A stretch of 64,000 bases of DNA from positions 53,165-117,164 of the forward strand of contig CAJXQJ010000012.1 of assembly GCA_913058245.1 (NCBI GenBank), given 5' to 3'. This document shows positions 34,034-47,905 of the stretch, piece after piece (position 1 is the first letter of the stretch; every line of letters begins with the position of its first letter). The notes beneath the pieces were generated by a model. That model saw only the letters and a list, made by a program, of their open reading frames with translations, did no database searches and had not been told where the DNA came from. Origin of the DNA: an uncultured Colwellia sp. Lineage in GTDB: Bacteria; Pseudomonadota; Gammaproteobacteria; Enterobacterales; Alteromonadaceae. A program made the position numbers and the translations under genes.

Positions 34034-35137
34034 ATGAAATTTTCATTAAATAGAGAATTACTTCTGAAACCTTTATTGTTGGTTTCAGGCGCTGTTGAAA
34101 GAAAAAGTACACTACCTATTTTAGGTAATATTCTTTTTGATGTAAGTGGGCAATCACTTACCCTAACCGCCACGGATTTAGAGCTAGAAATGGTTGCGTA
34201 TGCGTCAATTGACAATCATGCTGAAGACGGAAAAGTTACCATTCCAGCACGTAAACTTTTAGATATTTGTAAAAGTTTACCGGACGATTCAACACTGACG
34301 TTTGAATCTCATAACGATATTATAAAAATTAGTACTGGTCGTAGTAAATACTCCCTTTCAACGTTGCCAGCGAGTGACTTCCCTAATATTGAACAATGGC
34401 AGGGAGACGTAGAATTTAAGCTATTAAAGTCAGAGTTATTGCGCTTAATTGAAAGTACACATTTTTCAATGGCAAACCAAGACGTTCGCTATTACCTAAA
34501 TGGTATGTCGATAGAAACAGAAGGAAAGGAGATTCGCTCTGTTGCAACAGATGGTCATCGTTTAGCTATATGTAAAATTTCTAATGAAGATCTTGAGCTA
34601 CCTTCTCGACAAGTAATTGTACCGCGTAAAGGTATTTTAGAAATTATTCGTTTACTTGATCCTGTTGATGAAAGCGTGCAGGTATTTTTGGGTTCTAATC
34701 ATGTTCGCATAATTGACAGTGAATTTTCATTTACCAGTAAACTTGTTGATGGTCGTTTCCCTGACTATCGTCGTGTGTTACCTCGAAATGGCGATAAAAT
34801 TCTTAATGCAAATAAGGACGAGTTAAGGCAAGTACTTTCTCGCGCTTCAATATTGTCGAACGAAAAATTTAAAGGTGTTCGCCTAAACTTTGCTGCCACT
34901 GAATTGAAAATAACGGCTAATAACCCAGAGCAAGAGCAAGCAGAAGAAGTTATTGAAATTGACTTCCCATACGAAGAAGTCGAAATTGGTTTTAACGTGA
35001 GTTACGTATTAGACGTTTTAAATGCTATTAAAGAAACCGATGTTAAATTTACTCTAGCTGATGCCAACAGTAGTGTTGTTATTGAAGGTGGAGAGTCAGG
35101 CGAAGCTTTATATGTAGTAATGCCAATGCGATTGTAA
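34034..35137 (+). CDS. dnaN: DNA polymerase III beta sliding clamp
   Basis: MKFSLNRELLLKPLLLVSGAVERKSTLPILGNIL; C-term YVVMPMRL. Confidence 0.99.
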   Translation: MKFSLNRELLLKPLLLVSGAVERKSTLPILGNILFDVSGQSLTLTATDLELEMVAYASIDNHAEDGKVTIPARKLLDICKSLPDDSTLTFESHNDIIKISTGRSKYSLSTLPASDFPNIEQWQGDVEFKLLKSELLRLIESTHFSMANQDVRYYLNGMSIETEGKEIRSVATDGHRLAICKISNEDLELPSRQVIVPRKGILEIIRLLDPVDESVQVFLGSNHVRIIDSEFSFTSKLVDGRFPDYRRVLPRNGDKILNANKDELRQVLSRASILSNEKFKGVRLNFAATELKITANNPEQEQAEEVIEIDFPYEEVEIGFNVSYVLDVLNAIKETDVKFTLADANSSVVIEGGESGEALYVVMPMRL

Positions 35138-36231
35138 TGGCTATTGGTAAATTATTTGTACAAGATTTTCGTAATATAGAAAGTGTATCAGTAAATTTTC
35201 ATGCAGATGTAAATTTTATTATTGGTGATAACGGCAGTGGTAAAAGTAGTTTATTGGAAGCTATTTTTTATTTAGGACACGGTAAGTCGTTTCGTAGCGC
35301 CAAAGTAGACAATTTACTTCAGCACGAAAAACTTGCATTTACCGTTAGTGCTAAAACGGATAAAGACTGCCAGTTAGGTGTTCGTAAAACATTTGACTCT
35401 AGCTTAGGTAATACAGAAATAAGAATTGACGGAGAAAAGCAAGCAAAACTTTCTTCGCTTGCTAAAAACGTTGCTGTGCAGGTAATTACTCCAGAAAGTT
35501 TCAAATTGTTTTTTGGTGGTCCTAAGCAAAGGCGTCGATTTATAGATTTAGGATTGTTTCACGTGAAACATTCCTTTTCTGAACATTGGCGAGAGTTTTC
35601 TAGAGTGCTAAAACAGCGCAATGCCTGTTTAAGAAATAAGACGGATTTAAAAACCTTAGAGTACTGGAGTGAAGTTTTTGCTGAGCGCTCACAACAAATT
35701 GCAGACTTAAGATCTGACTATGTTGATGAGTTGACTAAAGAGTTAAGTTTTTGGTTAAAAACCATGTTACCGTCTGTATCTGATGATATAGTGATTCAAT
35801 ACCTGCAAGGATGGAATTCAAAGAAAAACTTACTCGATGTATTAAGCCAATATCGAGAAAAAGAATTGTCAACTGGGTATAGTTTATTTGGAGCACAAAA
35901 ATTTGATGTTCGTTTTGTTTTAAATGGCACGTCATTAGATAATCAATTATCACGTGGTCAACAGAAGTTGTTTTTACTGGCATTAACTTTTGCACAAGCA
36001 AAATTAATTGAAAGAGTTAATCGAGTAAAACCAATTTTATTAATAGATGATGTTGGTGCTGAATTAGATAGCAATTCTAGAGCATTATTAAATAATGCAA
36101 TAGCGGCGATAGATTGCCAAGTTATCGTAACAGCAATTGATAAAACAGCAGTGGAACAGTTAGTTCCACTAGAAAAAAACTACAGAATGTTTCACGTGAA
36201 ACATGGCAAACTATCAGTAATGAGTGAGTAG
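35137..36231 (+). CDS. recF: DNA replication and repair protein RecF
   Basis: IIGDNGSGKSSLLEAIFYLGHGKSFR; LLIDDVGAELD. Confidence 0.98.
   Translation: MAIGKLFVQDFRNIESVSVNFHADVNFIIGDNGSGKSSLLEAIFYLGHGKSFRSAKVDNLLQHEKLAFTVSAKTDKDCQLGVRKTFDSSLGNTEIRIDGEKQAKLSSLAKNVAVQVITPESFKLFFGGPKQRRRFIDLGLFHVKHSFSEHWREFSRVLKQRNACLRNKTDLKTLEYWSEVFAERSQQIADLRSDYVDELTKELSFWLKTMLPSVSDDIVIQYLQGWNSKKNLLDVLSQYREKELSTGYSLFGAQKFDVRFVLNGTSLDNQLSRGQQKLFLLALTFAQAKLIERVNRVKPILLIDDVGAELDSNSRALLNNAIAAIDCQVIVTAIDKTAVEQLVPLEKNYRMFHVKHGKLSVMSE
35555..35570. promoter_or_regulatory. parS: parS centromere site (within recF)
   Basis: Exact TGTTTCACGTGAAACA palindrome. Confidence 0.95.
36188..36203. promoter_or_regulatory. parS: parS centromere site (3' end of recF)
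   Basis: Exact TGTTTCACGTGAAACA palindrome. Confidence 0.95.
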
Positions 36232-36238
36232 GCTATAA

Positions 36239-38686
<2,448 letters not shown>

Positions 38687-38703
38687 TTGCTAAACGCATC
38701 AAT

Positions 38704-38737
38704 AAAAAATGCCCGGTCATCTAATCGGGCATTTTTT
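38704..38737 (+). terminator. Terminator after gyrB
   Basis: AAAAAATGCCCG...CGGGCATTTTTT. Confidence 0.85.
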
Positions 38738-38861
38738 GTTTCTAACCTTGTAAATAGTTTTGAATAAAATTCAAACATCTAGACAAGGACACTAGGCTAA
38801 TAAAGTGACAGTAGGTATAATTAGCCTTATTTGACAAATATAACTAAAGATTCGGATTCTC

Positions 38862-39797
38862 ATGAGTACGTTTAATATAAAGACCTTTCAAGGACTAATA
38901 TTGCAATTGCAAGATTATTGGTCACGCCAGGGCTGTGTCATTGTTCAGCCATTAGATTTAGAAGTAGGGGCTGGTACCTTTCATCCCATGACATTTTTAC
39001 GCTCTATTGGTCCTGAGCCAATGAGCAGCGCCTACGTTCAGCCATGTCGTCGTCCGACAGATGGTCGTTATGGTGAGAACCCAAATAGATTACAACACTA
39101 CTATCAGTTCCAGGTTATGTTAAAACCATCACCTGACAATATCCAAGAGTTATACCTTAACTCGTTAAAAGAGATGGGCATTGACCCGCTTGTTCATGAT
39201 ATTCGTTTTGTTGAAGATAACTGGGAATCACCAACATTAGGTGCTTGGGGTCTTGGTTGGGAAATTTGGCTAAACGGCATGGAAATTACTCAATTTACAT
39301 ATTTCCAGCAAGTTGGTGGACTAGAATGTGCTCCTGTAACTGGTGAGATCACATACGGTTTAGAGCGCTTAGCTATGTATATCCAAAATGTTGATAGTAT
39401 TTACGACCTCGTTTGGACTGATGGCCCTATGGGTAAAGTTTTATATCGCGATGTTTTCCATCAAAATGAAGTTGAGCAATCGACATATAATTTTGAACAT
39501 GCTGATGTTGATGATTTATTTAAAACCTTTGACCAATGTGAAGCGGTGAGTGAAAAATTAATTGCAGAAGGGTTAGCATTGCCAGCATACGAGCAAGTAA
39601 TGAAAGCATCGCATGCATTTAACTTATTAGATGCACGTCATGCTATTTCCGTTACCGAACGTCAACGTTATATCTTACGAGTAAGAGCGTTATCGAAAGC
39701 TTGTGCGGAAGCATATTATGCGAAAAGAGAAGAACTTGGCTTCCCTCTTTGTAAAAACAATAATGCTAATGGTAGTTCAGCAGAGGGACAATCATAA
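38862..39797 (+). CDS. glyQ: Glycyl-tRNA synthetase alpha subunit
   Basis: [40 protein letters not shown]. Confidence 0.99.
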   Translation: MSTFNIKTFQGLILQLQDYWSRQGCVIVQPLDLEVGAGTFHPMTFLRSIGPEPMSSAYVQPCRRPTDGRYGENPNRLQHYYQFQVMLKPSPDNIQELYLNSLKEMGIDPLVHDIRFVEDNWESPTLGAWGLGWEIWLNGMEITQFTYFQQVGGLECAPVTGEITYGLERLAMYIQNVDSIYDLVWTDGPMGKVLYRDVFHQNEVEQSTYNFEHADVDDLFKTFDQCEAVSEKLIAEGLALPAYEQVMKASHAFNLLDARHAISVTERQRYILRVRALSKACAEAYYAKREELGFPLCKNNNANGSSAEGQS

Positions 39798-41863
39798 TGA
39801 CAACTGAAACGTTATTAATTGAATTAGGTACTGAAGAGTTACCACCAAAATCCCTTAAAACTTTAGCAACGACTTTCTTTGAACAAATTAAGCTACAGCT
39901 AGATACTGCTAAATTGTCATATAGTGACATTCAATGGTTTGCTACACCGAGACGTTTGGCTGTTAAAGTTGAAGGTTTAGTCGCTAGTCAAGCTGACAAA
40001 GCAATTGAAAAACGTGGTCCAGCAGTTAACGTAGCTTTTGATGCTGACGGTAATCCTAGTAGAGCAGCTGAAGGTTGGGCACGCTCAAACGGAATCACCG
40101 TTGCTGACGCAGAACGCTTAGTTACTGATAAAGGTGAATGGTTATTACACAAAACTGTTGAAACAGGTAAGCATATTGAACAGCTTATTCCTGATATGGT
40201 TAACCAAGCAGTTAGTAAGTTGCCTGTGCCTAAACCAATGCGCTGGGGTACAGGTAGAACACAGTTTATTCGTCCTGTGCATACATTGACTATGCTTTAT
40301 GGCGATCAAATTATCGCCGGTGAAACATTGAATGTTGCTGCTAATAACTTAGTAACAGGGCATCGTTTTCATCACCATGGTTTAGTGGCAATTAATCATG
40401 CTGACAATTATGAGTCGATTTTGCGTGAAGCTCATGTTGTTGTTGATTACCAAGAACGTAAGCAAACCATTCTTGAACAAATTAACGTAGCCGCCAAAGA
40501 GCTTGGTGGCGTTGCTTTACCTGATGAAGAATTACTTGATGAAGTTACATCTATTGTAGAGTGGCCTGTTGTTTTAGTTGGCAGCTTCGACGAAGATTTC
40601 CTTAATGTACCTGCAGAACCGCTTATTTATTCAATGAAAGATCACCAAAAGTACTTTCCTGTTACTGATACTGAAGGTAACTTGTTGAATAAATTCATTT
40701 TTGTGTCAAATATAGCCAGCAAAGATCCAAGTCAGGTTATAAAAGGCAACGAAAAAGTTATTCGTCCACGCTTAGCTGATGCTGAATTTTTCTTTAAAAC
40801 AGATAAAAAACAATCACTTGAGTCTAGGTTGTCGAGCTTAGAGTCAGTTTTATTCCAAAAACAGCTAGGAACTGTAAAAGCTAAGTCGGAACGAATTGCT
40901 AGTTTAAGTGAGTTTGTTGCTGAGAAAATTGGTGATGATAAAGCGCTAGCGTATCGTGCTGGCTTATTAAGTAAAACAGATTTACTGTCTGATATGGTGC
41001 TAGAGTTTCCACAAGTACAGGGTACTATGGGTAAATACTACGCCCAACATGACGGTGAACCTGAAGCTGTGGCGCAAGCATTAGAAGACCAATATCGCCC
41101 TCGTTATGCTGGTGATGCCTTACCAGAGCAAACAATAGGTTGTGCAGTGGCGATAGCTGATAAAATCGACTCATTAGTGGGGATTTTTGGTATTAATCAG
41201 CCACCAAAAGGTGATAAAGACCCATTTGCACTTCGCCGCGCTGCTATTGGTTTAATTCGTATTATTATCGAGAAACAACTTAACCTTGATATTGCTGAGC
41301 TAATTGCGAAAAGTGTTGAGTTATACCAAGATAAGTTATCTAACCAAAATGTTGAACAACAAGTTATAGAGTTCGTTCTAGGGCGTTATCGTGCATATTA
41401 TCAAGATCAAAATATTGCTATTGATGTTATTTTAGCTGTGTTGGCTAATGCGCCGTCAGCGCCATTGGATTTTGATAAACGTATTCATGCGGTAGCTCAC
41501 TTTAAAACACTAGAAGAGTCGGCAACATTGGCGGCAGCGAATAAGCGTGTTGGTAATATTTTAGTTAAATTTAAAGGTGAATTATTCACTGAATTTAACG
41601 TTACATTAGCAACAGAATATGCGGAAAAAGAACTCGCGTCTATCTTCTCAGATGTAAAAGTTAAAGTATTACCACTTATGGCAAATAAAGATTATCAAAG
41701 CGCATTAACCGAGCTGGCGACACTTAAACAGCCAATTGATAACTTTTTTGATAATGTAATGGTTATGGCAGACGATGAACAAGTAAAAACTAACCGTTTA
41801 ACTTTGTTAAGTGAAATTCGTAATAGCTTTTTTGCCATTGCTGATATTTCTTTATTACAATAA
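39797..41863 (+). CDS. glyS: Glycyl-tRNA synthetase beta subunit
   Basis: LLIELGTEELPPKSL; DHQKYFPV; 1-bp overlap with glyQ. Confidence 0.99.
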   Translation: MTTETLLIELGTEELPPKSLKTLATTFFEQIKLQLDTAKLSYSDIQWFATPRRLAVKVEGLVASQADKAIEKRGPAVNVAFDADGNPSRAAEGWARSNGITVADAERLVTDKGEWLLHKTVETGKHIEQLIPDMVNQAVSKLPVPKPMRWGTGRTQFIRPVHTLTMLYGDQIIAGETLNVAANNLVTGHRFHHHGLVAINHADNYESILREAHVVVDYQERKQTILEQINVAAKELGGVALPDEELLDEVTSIVEWPVVLVGSFDEDFLNVPAEPLIYSMKDHQKYFPVTDTEGNLLNKFIFVSNIASKDPSQVIKGNEKVIRPRLADAEFFFKTDKKQSLESRLSSLESVLFQKQLGTVKAKSERIASLSEFVAEKIGDDKALAYRAGLLSKTDLLSDMVLEFPQVQGTMGKYYAQHDGEPEAVAQALEDQYRPRYAGDALPEQTIGCAVAIADKIDSLVGIFGINQPPKGDKDPFALRRAAIGLIRIIIEKQLNLDIAELIAKSVELYQDKLSNQNVEQQVIEFVLGRYRAYYQDQNIAIDVILAVLANAPSAPLDFDKRIHAVAHFKTLEESATLAAANKRVGNILVKFKGELFTEFNVTLATEYAEKELASIFSDVKVKVLPLMANKDYQSALTELATLKQPIDNFFDNVMVMADDEQVKTNRLTLLSEIRNSFFAIADISLLQ

Positions 41864-41888
41864 AAAGTGAATATTTTGTTTTAAAAGT

Positions 41889-41917
41889 AAAAAGGAATGC
41901 ATTTGCATTCCTTTTTT
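41889..41917. terminator. Bidirectional terminator between glyS and tusA
   Basis: AAAAAGGAATGC-attt-GCATTCCTTTTT. Confidence 0.85.
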
Positions 41918-41937
41918 GTTTCTAGCTCTCTCGTACC

Positions 41938-42186
41938 TTACAAGCCTTTTTTAATAATGTATTGAAAGGGCATTTCATTGGTTTGCTGTTCTATAAGTTG
42001 ATGTTCCATAAAGCGGCAAAAACTTGGAATATCGCGCGCTGTTGATGGATCATCAGCAGTAACCAATAAGGTTTCTCCAGCTTCAATTTTTCTAATTTTT
42101 TGTCGTAGCATCATCACTGGCTCTGGGCAGCGAAGGCCAATGGCGTCTAATTCATGATCTGTTTCGGGTAATGAAGTTGAGTTCAT
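41938..42186 (-). CDS. tusA: Sulfurtransferase TusA
   Basis: [37 protein letters not shown]. Confidence 0.97.
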   Translation of the reverse strand: MNSTSLPETDHELDAIGLRCPEPVMMLRQKIRKIEAGETLLVTADDPSTARDIPSFCRFMEHQLIEQQTNEMPFQYIIKKGL

Positions 42187-42438
42187 TGTTCACCTAAGTT
42201 AGCTAATACTGCTTTTATGTGGAAAGCTATATTGCTATTTCTGCCTGTAATATTGCGCCAAGTTTATCTGTTCATTTAAATGACGCAACATTAATTGTGT
42301 AATTTATCGTACTTAATTAACAGGTGACTCATTAATATCAATATTTACAACTATTTTAACAATTATTTTTGATTAAACTTGCTTTGTTTTGGTAGGAATG
42401 AATAATTGAAGCATGCATCTTTTTTCCAAGGTTAACTA

Positions 42439-44373
42439 ATGCCGCTAATCCGTTTTGCTTATATTACTAAATATGCAAAAGCCGTTTTACTCAGTAGTAT
42501 TCTTACGAGCTATTTGTCGCAAGCAAGTGACGAAAATTTGCAGCGAAAAAACTTTCTACAAGCTGAGAAACAAATATGGAACGCTAAATCTTCCACTTAT
42601 CAAAATTTATATAACCAGTTACATTACTATCCACTGCAACCTTATTTAGATCAAAAACGTTTGATGAGCAAAATGAGGCTATCATCGGCAACTGAGATAG
42701 CAGAGTTCCTCAATGAGTACGAGGGAACACCTTTAGATTGGCCGCTACGAAAAAAGTGGCTTAACTATTTAGCCAAACGTAAAAAAGCTATACTTTTTCA
42801 AAGCTACTTTAAGCCAACAAGTAATGTTGAATTAACTTGCCTTAATTATCGCTTTCAATTACAAACAGGCGTAGCACCGTCAAGAGTTTTGCCTAAGGTT
42901 ACACAACTATGGCTAGCTGGAAAGTCACAGCCAAAAGTTTGTGATCCGCTTTTTAAACAGTGGCAAAAGGCCGGCTATCGAACTTCAGATCTTGTTTGGC
43001 AACGTATAGCACTCGCTGCTGACGGCGGTAAACATACATTGATTCCTTATTTAACTAAGCTATTACCGGCAAAAGAGCAATATTTAGCTAAGTTGTGGCA
43101 TAAAGTAAGGCGTGACCCGAGTTATGTTAAGCAGTTATCAAAGTTTAAGAATAAATCGGAGAAGGCTGCCACTATTGTCTCCTATGGCCTTAAACGCTTA
43201 ATTTGGCGTACACCAAAGCAAGCGCTAAATACCTATGAAGTTGCTAAGACCTTATTGCCTTTTACTGCTAAGCAGCATCAACAAATAACACAAAAATTTG
43301 CCTTAGCTTTAGCGAGTAAGAATCACCCTCAAGCTCATGCTTGGTTAGATAAAGTTGACGAGAAGTCTTTTAGCAGTAATTTAACGCAATGGTATATTAC
43401 TGACCTATTACGAGAACAAAACTGGCAGCATATTAAGACTAAGTTGTTAAAATTACCGAAAACGGCACATGAAAGTCTACAATGGCAATATTGGTATAGC
43501 CGCAGTTTACTGGAAACTGATGAAGTTGAAGCAGGTAACAAACAATTAAATGAATTGGCAAAAAGTCGTCACTATTATGGTTTCCTAGCGGCAAGTTATT
43601 TAAAGAAGCCAGCTAACTTTCAAAATAAGCCGCTAAAAATAACCGAGCAGGAAAAGGCACTAATTCTAAAGAGTCCGGCAGCGAAAAGGGCATTTGAGTT
43701 ATTTGCCATTGGTCGTTTCCATCATGCTCGTAAAGAGTGGAATTATTGGCTATCGAAATTAGATAACCGTGATAAGCTCGTCGCATCCAAAGTAGCGAAT
43801 GAGCAACACTGGTATGATCGCGCTATTTTCACCTTAGCAAATGTCGGTTATCTTGATGACGTTAATTTACGTTTTCCGTTAGGCTTTGAAAAAGAAATCA
43901 AACGTTATGCCGGCCATCAAAAAATAAATCCTGCTTGGGCATTTGCTATTACTCGCCGTGAAAGTTCGTTTATGCCTGATGCTAACTCATCAGCTGGCGC
44001 CAAAGGCTTAATGCAAGTTATGCCGGCCACAGCAAAACAATTAGCGCGTAAAAAAGTTTCTAACCGAGAGCTATTCGATGCCAAAAGTAATATTAAATTG
44101 GGTACTAAATACTTACGTAACTTACTAGATCGACATAAAGGTAATCAAATCCTTGCTACAGCTGCTTATAACGCAGGCCCTTACCGCGTAAAGAGCTGGC
44201 TAAAAGACAGTAAACCATTACCCGCTGATGTCTGGATAGAAACCATTCCATTTAAAGAAACACGTGAATACGTCAAAAGTGTTTTAGCATATCAGCAGAT
44301 ATATCAACAAAAGGTTGGTTTAGATGAGTCATTATTTGAACAAATTATTGCCATGAATATCAGCAATAAATAA
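42439..44373 (+). CDS. slt: Soluble lytic murein transglycosylase
   Basis: SLT domain AFAITRRESSFMPDANSSAGAKGLMQVMPATAKQLA; helical N-terminal domain. Confidence 0.95.
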   Translation: MPLIRFAYITKYAKAVLLSSILTSYLSQASDENLQRKNFLQAEKQIWNAKSSTYQNLYNQLHYYPLQPYLDQKRLMSKMRLSSATEIAEFLNEYEGTPLDWPLRKKWLNYLAKRKKAILFQSYFKPTSNVELTCLNYRFQLQTGVAPSRVLPKVTQLWLAGKSQPKVCDPLFKQWQKAGYRTSDLVWQRIALAADGGKHTLIPYLTKLLPAKEQYLAKLWHKVRRDPSYVKQLSKFKNKSEKAATIVSYGLKRLIWRTPKQALNTYEVAKTLLPFTAKQHQQITQKFALALASKNHPQAHAWLDKVDEKSFSSNLTQWYITDLLREQNWQHIKTKLLKLPKTAHESLQWQYWYSRSLLETDEVEAGNKQLNELAKSRHYYGFLAASYLKKPANFQNKPLKITEQEKALILKSPAAKRAFELFAIGRFHHARKEWNYWLSKLDNRDKLVASKVANEQHWYDRAIFTLANVGYLDDVNLRFPLGFEKEIKRYAGHQKINPAWAFAITRRESSFMPDANSSAGAKGLMQVMPATAKQLARKKVSNRELFDAKSNIKLGTKYLRNLLDRHKGNQILATAAYNAGPYRVKSWLKDSKPLPADVWIETIPFKETREYVKSVLAYQQIYQQKVGLDESLFEQIIAMNISNK

Positions 44374-44435
44374 ATATCATCAGTAAGCCACTAATAGCGT
44401 TATAATATAGTAATAGAAATACAGAGATAAATTAA

Positions 44436-45755
<1,320 letters not shown>

Positions 45756-45766
45756 ACGATTTCACT

Positions 45767-46384
45767 GTGGCAACACCATATATCATTGCGGCTGACGAGA
45801 TTATCGATGAATCGATAGTAACTCGCAGTCGCTTTATCTGCTATTTAACTCCTTGTAGCAGTGCCGAACATGCAAAGGCGTTTATTAAAGAATTACAAGC
45901 CTTACACCCACAAGCAAATCATCATTGTTATGCTTTTATTGCTGGTCGATCAGAAAATAGCCAGTTATATGGCTTTTCTGATGATGGCGAACCATCGGGT
46001 ACTGCTGGAAAACCTATGTTAGCTATGTTGATGGGCAGTGGTATTGGAGAGCTATGTGCTGTGGTTGTTCGTTATTTTGGTGGTACTAAGTTGGGGCCTG
46101 GAGGCTTACAGCGTGCTTATGGTGGTAGTGTTAAGCAAGCACTAGCGCTTTTACCGACAAAACTGAAAATTCCTATGGTGCGCAAAACTTTAGCGTGTCA
46201 ATATACACAAGTGAATGATGTTTTATACTTTCTTGAGCAGTTAGGTGGAGAAGTTATCCAGCAAGACTACAATGAAAATGTACATCTAACGCTTGCGTTA
46301 CCCGAAGAGAAGCTTGAAGACTTTCAACAGCATTTACAAACATTGTCGTCAGGTCAACTACAATTAAAAGCGATTACACCATAA
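45767..46384 (+). CDS. yigZ: YigZ/IMPACT family protein (GTG start)
   Basis: FSDDGEPSGTAGKPMLAML; VVVRYFGGTKLGPGGLQRAYG. Confidence 0.96.
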   Translation: MATPYIIAADEIIDESIVTRSRFICYLTPCSSAEHAKAFIKELQALHPQANHHCYAFIAGRSENSQLYGFSDDGEPSGTAGKPMLAMLMGSGIGELCAVVVRYFGGTKLGPGGLQRAYGGSVKQALALLPTKLKIPMVRKTLACQYTQVNDVLYFLEQLGGEVIQQDYNENVHLTLALPEEKLEDFQQHLQTLSSGQLQLKAITP

Positions 46385-46413
46385 TCATTAACTGAAAATA
46401 ATAATAAACCGCT

Positions 46414-47880
46414 GTGCAAATTAAAAATATAATTCGAATACTTGGACTGTTAGTTGCGTTGTTAAGCGTGACTATGTTGCCGCCTGCATTTATTTCTATG
46501 ATCTACCGCGATGGTGGTGGCGTTTCATTTTTAATGGCTTTTGTTTTTTGCCTTTTTGCTGGTTTGTTATCTTGGTACCCAAACCGAGCAGAGAAAGGTG
46601 ATTTAAGAGCACGAGAAGGTTTTCTAATTGTTGTATTGTTTTGGACGGTATTGGCTAGCTTCTCGGCGGTACCGCTCTTATTGCTTGACGAGCCAAATCT
46701 ATCAGTTGCTGATGCTTTTTTTGAATCATTTTCTGGCCTAACAACAACGGGGGCCACCATACTTACCCAAATAGACGGCTTACCGCATGCGGTGTTGTGG
46801 TATAGACAACAGCTGCAATGGCTTGGTGGTATGGGGATAATCGTACTCGCGGTGGCAATATTACCTATGTTAGGTATAGGTGGTATGCAATTGTATCGAG
46901 CGGAAACCCCTGGTCCAGTAAAAGACTCTAAGATGACTCCGCGTATCGCTGATACTGCTAAACACTTGTGGTTAATCTATGTGACATTAACCATTGCTTG
47001 TGCGCTAAGCTACTGGGCGGCAGGGATGAATTTATTTGATGCCATTTGTCATTCCTTTTCAACAATTGCGATCGGTGGCTTCTCAACGCATGACTTAAGT
47101 ATGGGGTATTTTAATAGCCCACTAATTAACTTTATTTGTGTGTTTTTCCTGATTGTTGCCGGAGTGAACTTTGCTTTACATTTTGCGGTAGTAAATAGCC
47201 GTTCTTTGCGTAGCTATTTTTATGACTCTGAATTTAAGGCCTTTTTGGGTATTCAGTTAGTGCTTACTTTAGTGTGTTTTACCGTGCTTATGAGCTTTAA
47301 TGTTTATCAATCTGGCTTTGATAACTTTGAGCAAGCAATATTTCATGCGGTATCAATAAGCACTACAGCTGGTTTTGCTGCAACTTCGTCAGGGGAAGTG
47401 GCATTTTCTAATTGGCCAACTTTGTTACCTATTTTATTGATATTTTCTAGTTTTATTGGTGGTTGTGCCGGTAGTACCGGTGGTGGCATGAAAGTTATTC
47501 GTGTGTTGTTGCTTTATTTACAAGGTATTCGAGAACTCAATAAACTTGTACATCCAAAAGCCGTATTTACCATTAAGTTAGGAAAAAAAGCACTGCCTAA
47601 CCATGTTGTTGAAGCCATTTGGGGCTTCTTTTCTGCCTATGCTGCAGTATTTGTTATTTGTATGTTGCTGTTACTTGCCGCTGGTATGGAAGATATTTCA
47701 GCCTTTACCGCAGTAGCAGCATGTTTGAATAACTTAGGCCCAGGGTTGGGACAAGTAGCAGCAAACTTTGCTGACATAAATGATTTCAGTAAATGGGTAT
47801 TAGTTGTTGCTATGTTGTTTGGTCGTTTAGAGATATTTACGTTGCTGGTGCTATTCACACCAGCATTTTGGCGTACCTAA
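46414..47880 (+). CDS. trkH: Trk potassium uptake system permease (GTG start)
   Basis: SGLTTTGATI; GGFSTHD; GGCAGSTGGGMKVIR. Confidence 0.97.
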   Translation: MQIKNIIRILGLLVALLSVTMLPPAFISMIYRDGGGVSFLMAFVFCLFAGLLSWYPNRAEKGDLRAREGFLIVVLFWTVLASFSAVPLLLLDEPNLSVADAFFESFSGLTTTGATILTQIDGLPHAVLWYRQQLQWLGGMGIIVLAVAILPMLGIGGMQLYRAETPGPVKDSKMTPRIADTAKHLWLIYVTLTIACALSYWAAGMNLFDAICHSFSTIAIGGFSTHDLSMGYFNSPLINFICVFFLIVAGVNFALHFAVVNSRSLRSYFYDSEFKAFLGIQLVLTLVCFTVLMSFNVYQSGFDNFEQAIFHAVSISTTAGFAATSSGEVAFSNWPTLLPILLIFSSFIGGCAGSTGGGMKVIRVLLLYLQGIRELNKLVHPKAVFTIKLGKKALPNHVVEAIWGFFSAYAAVFVICMLLLLAAGMEDISAFTAVAACLNNLGPGLGQVAANFADINDFSKWVLVVAMLFGRLEIFTLLVLFTPAFWRT

Positions 47881-47905
47881 GCGTATTTACTTAAGCTTTT
47901 TAATG

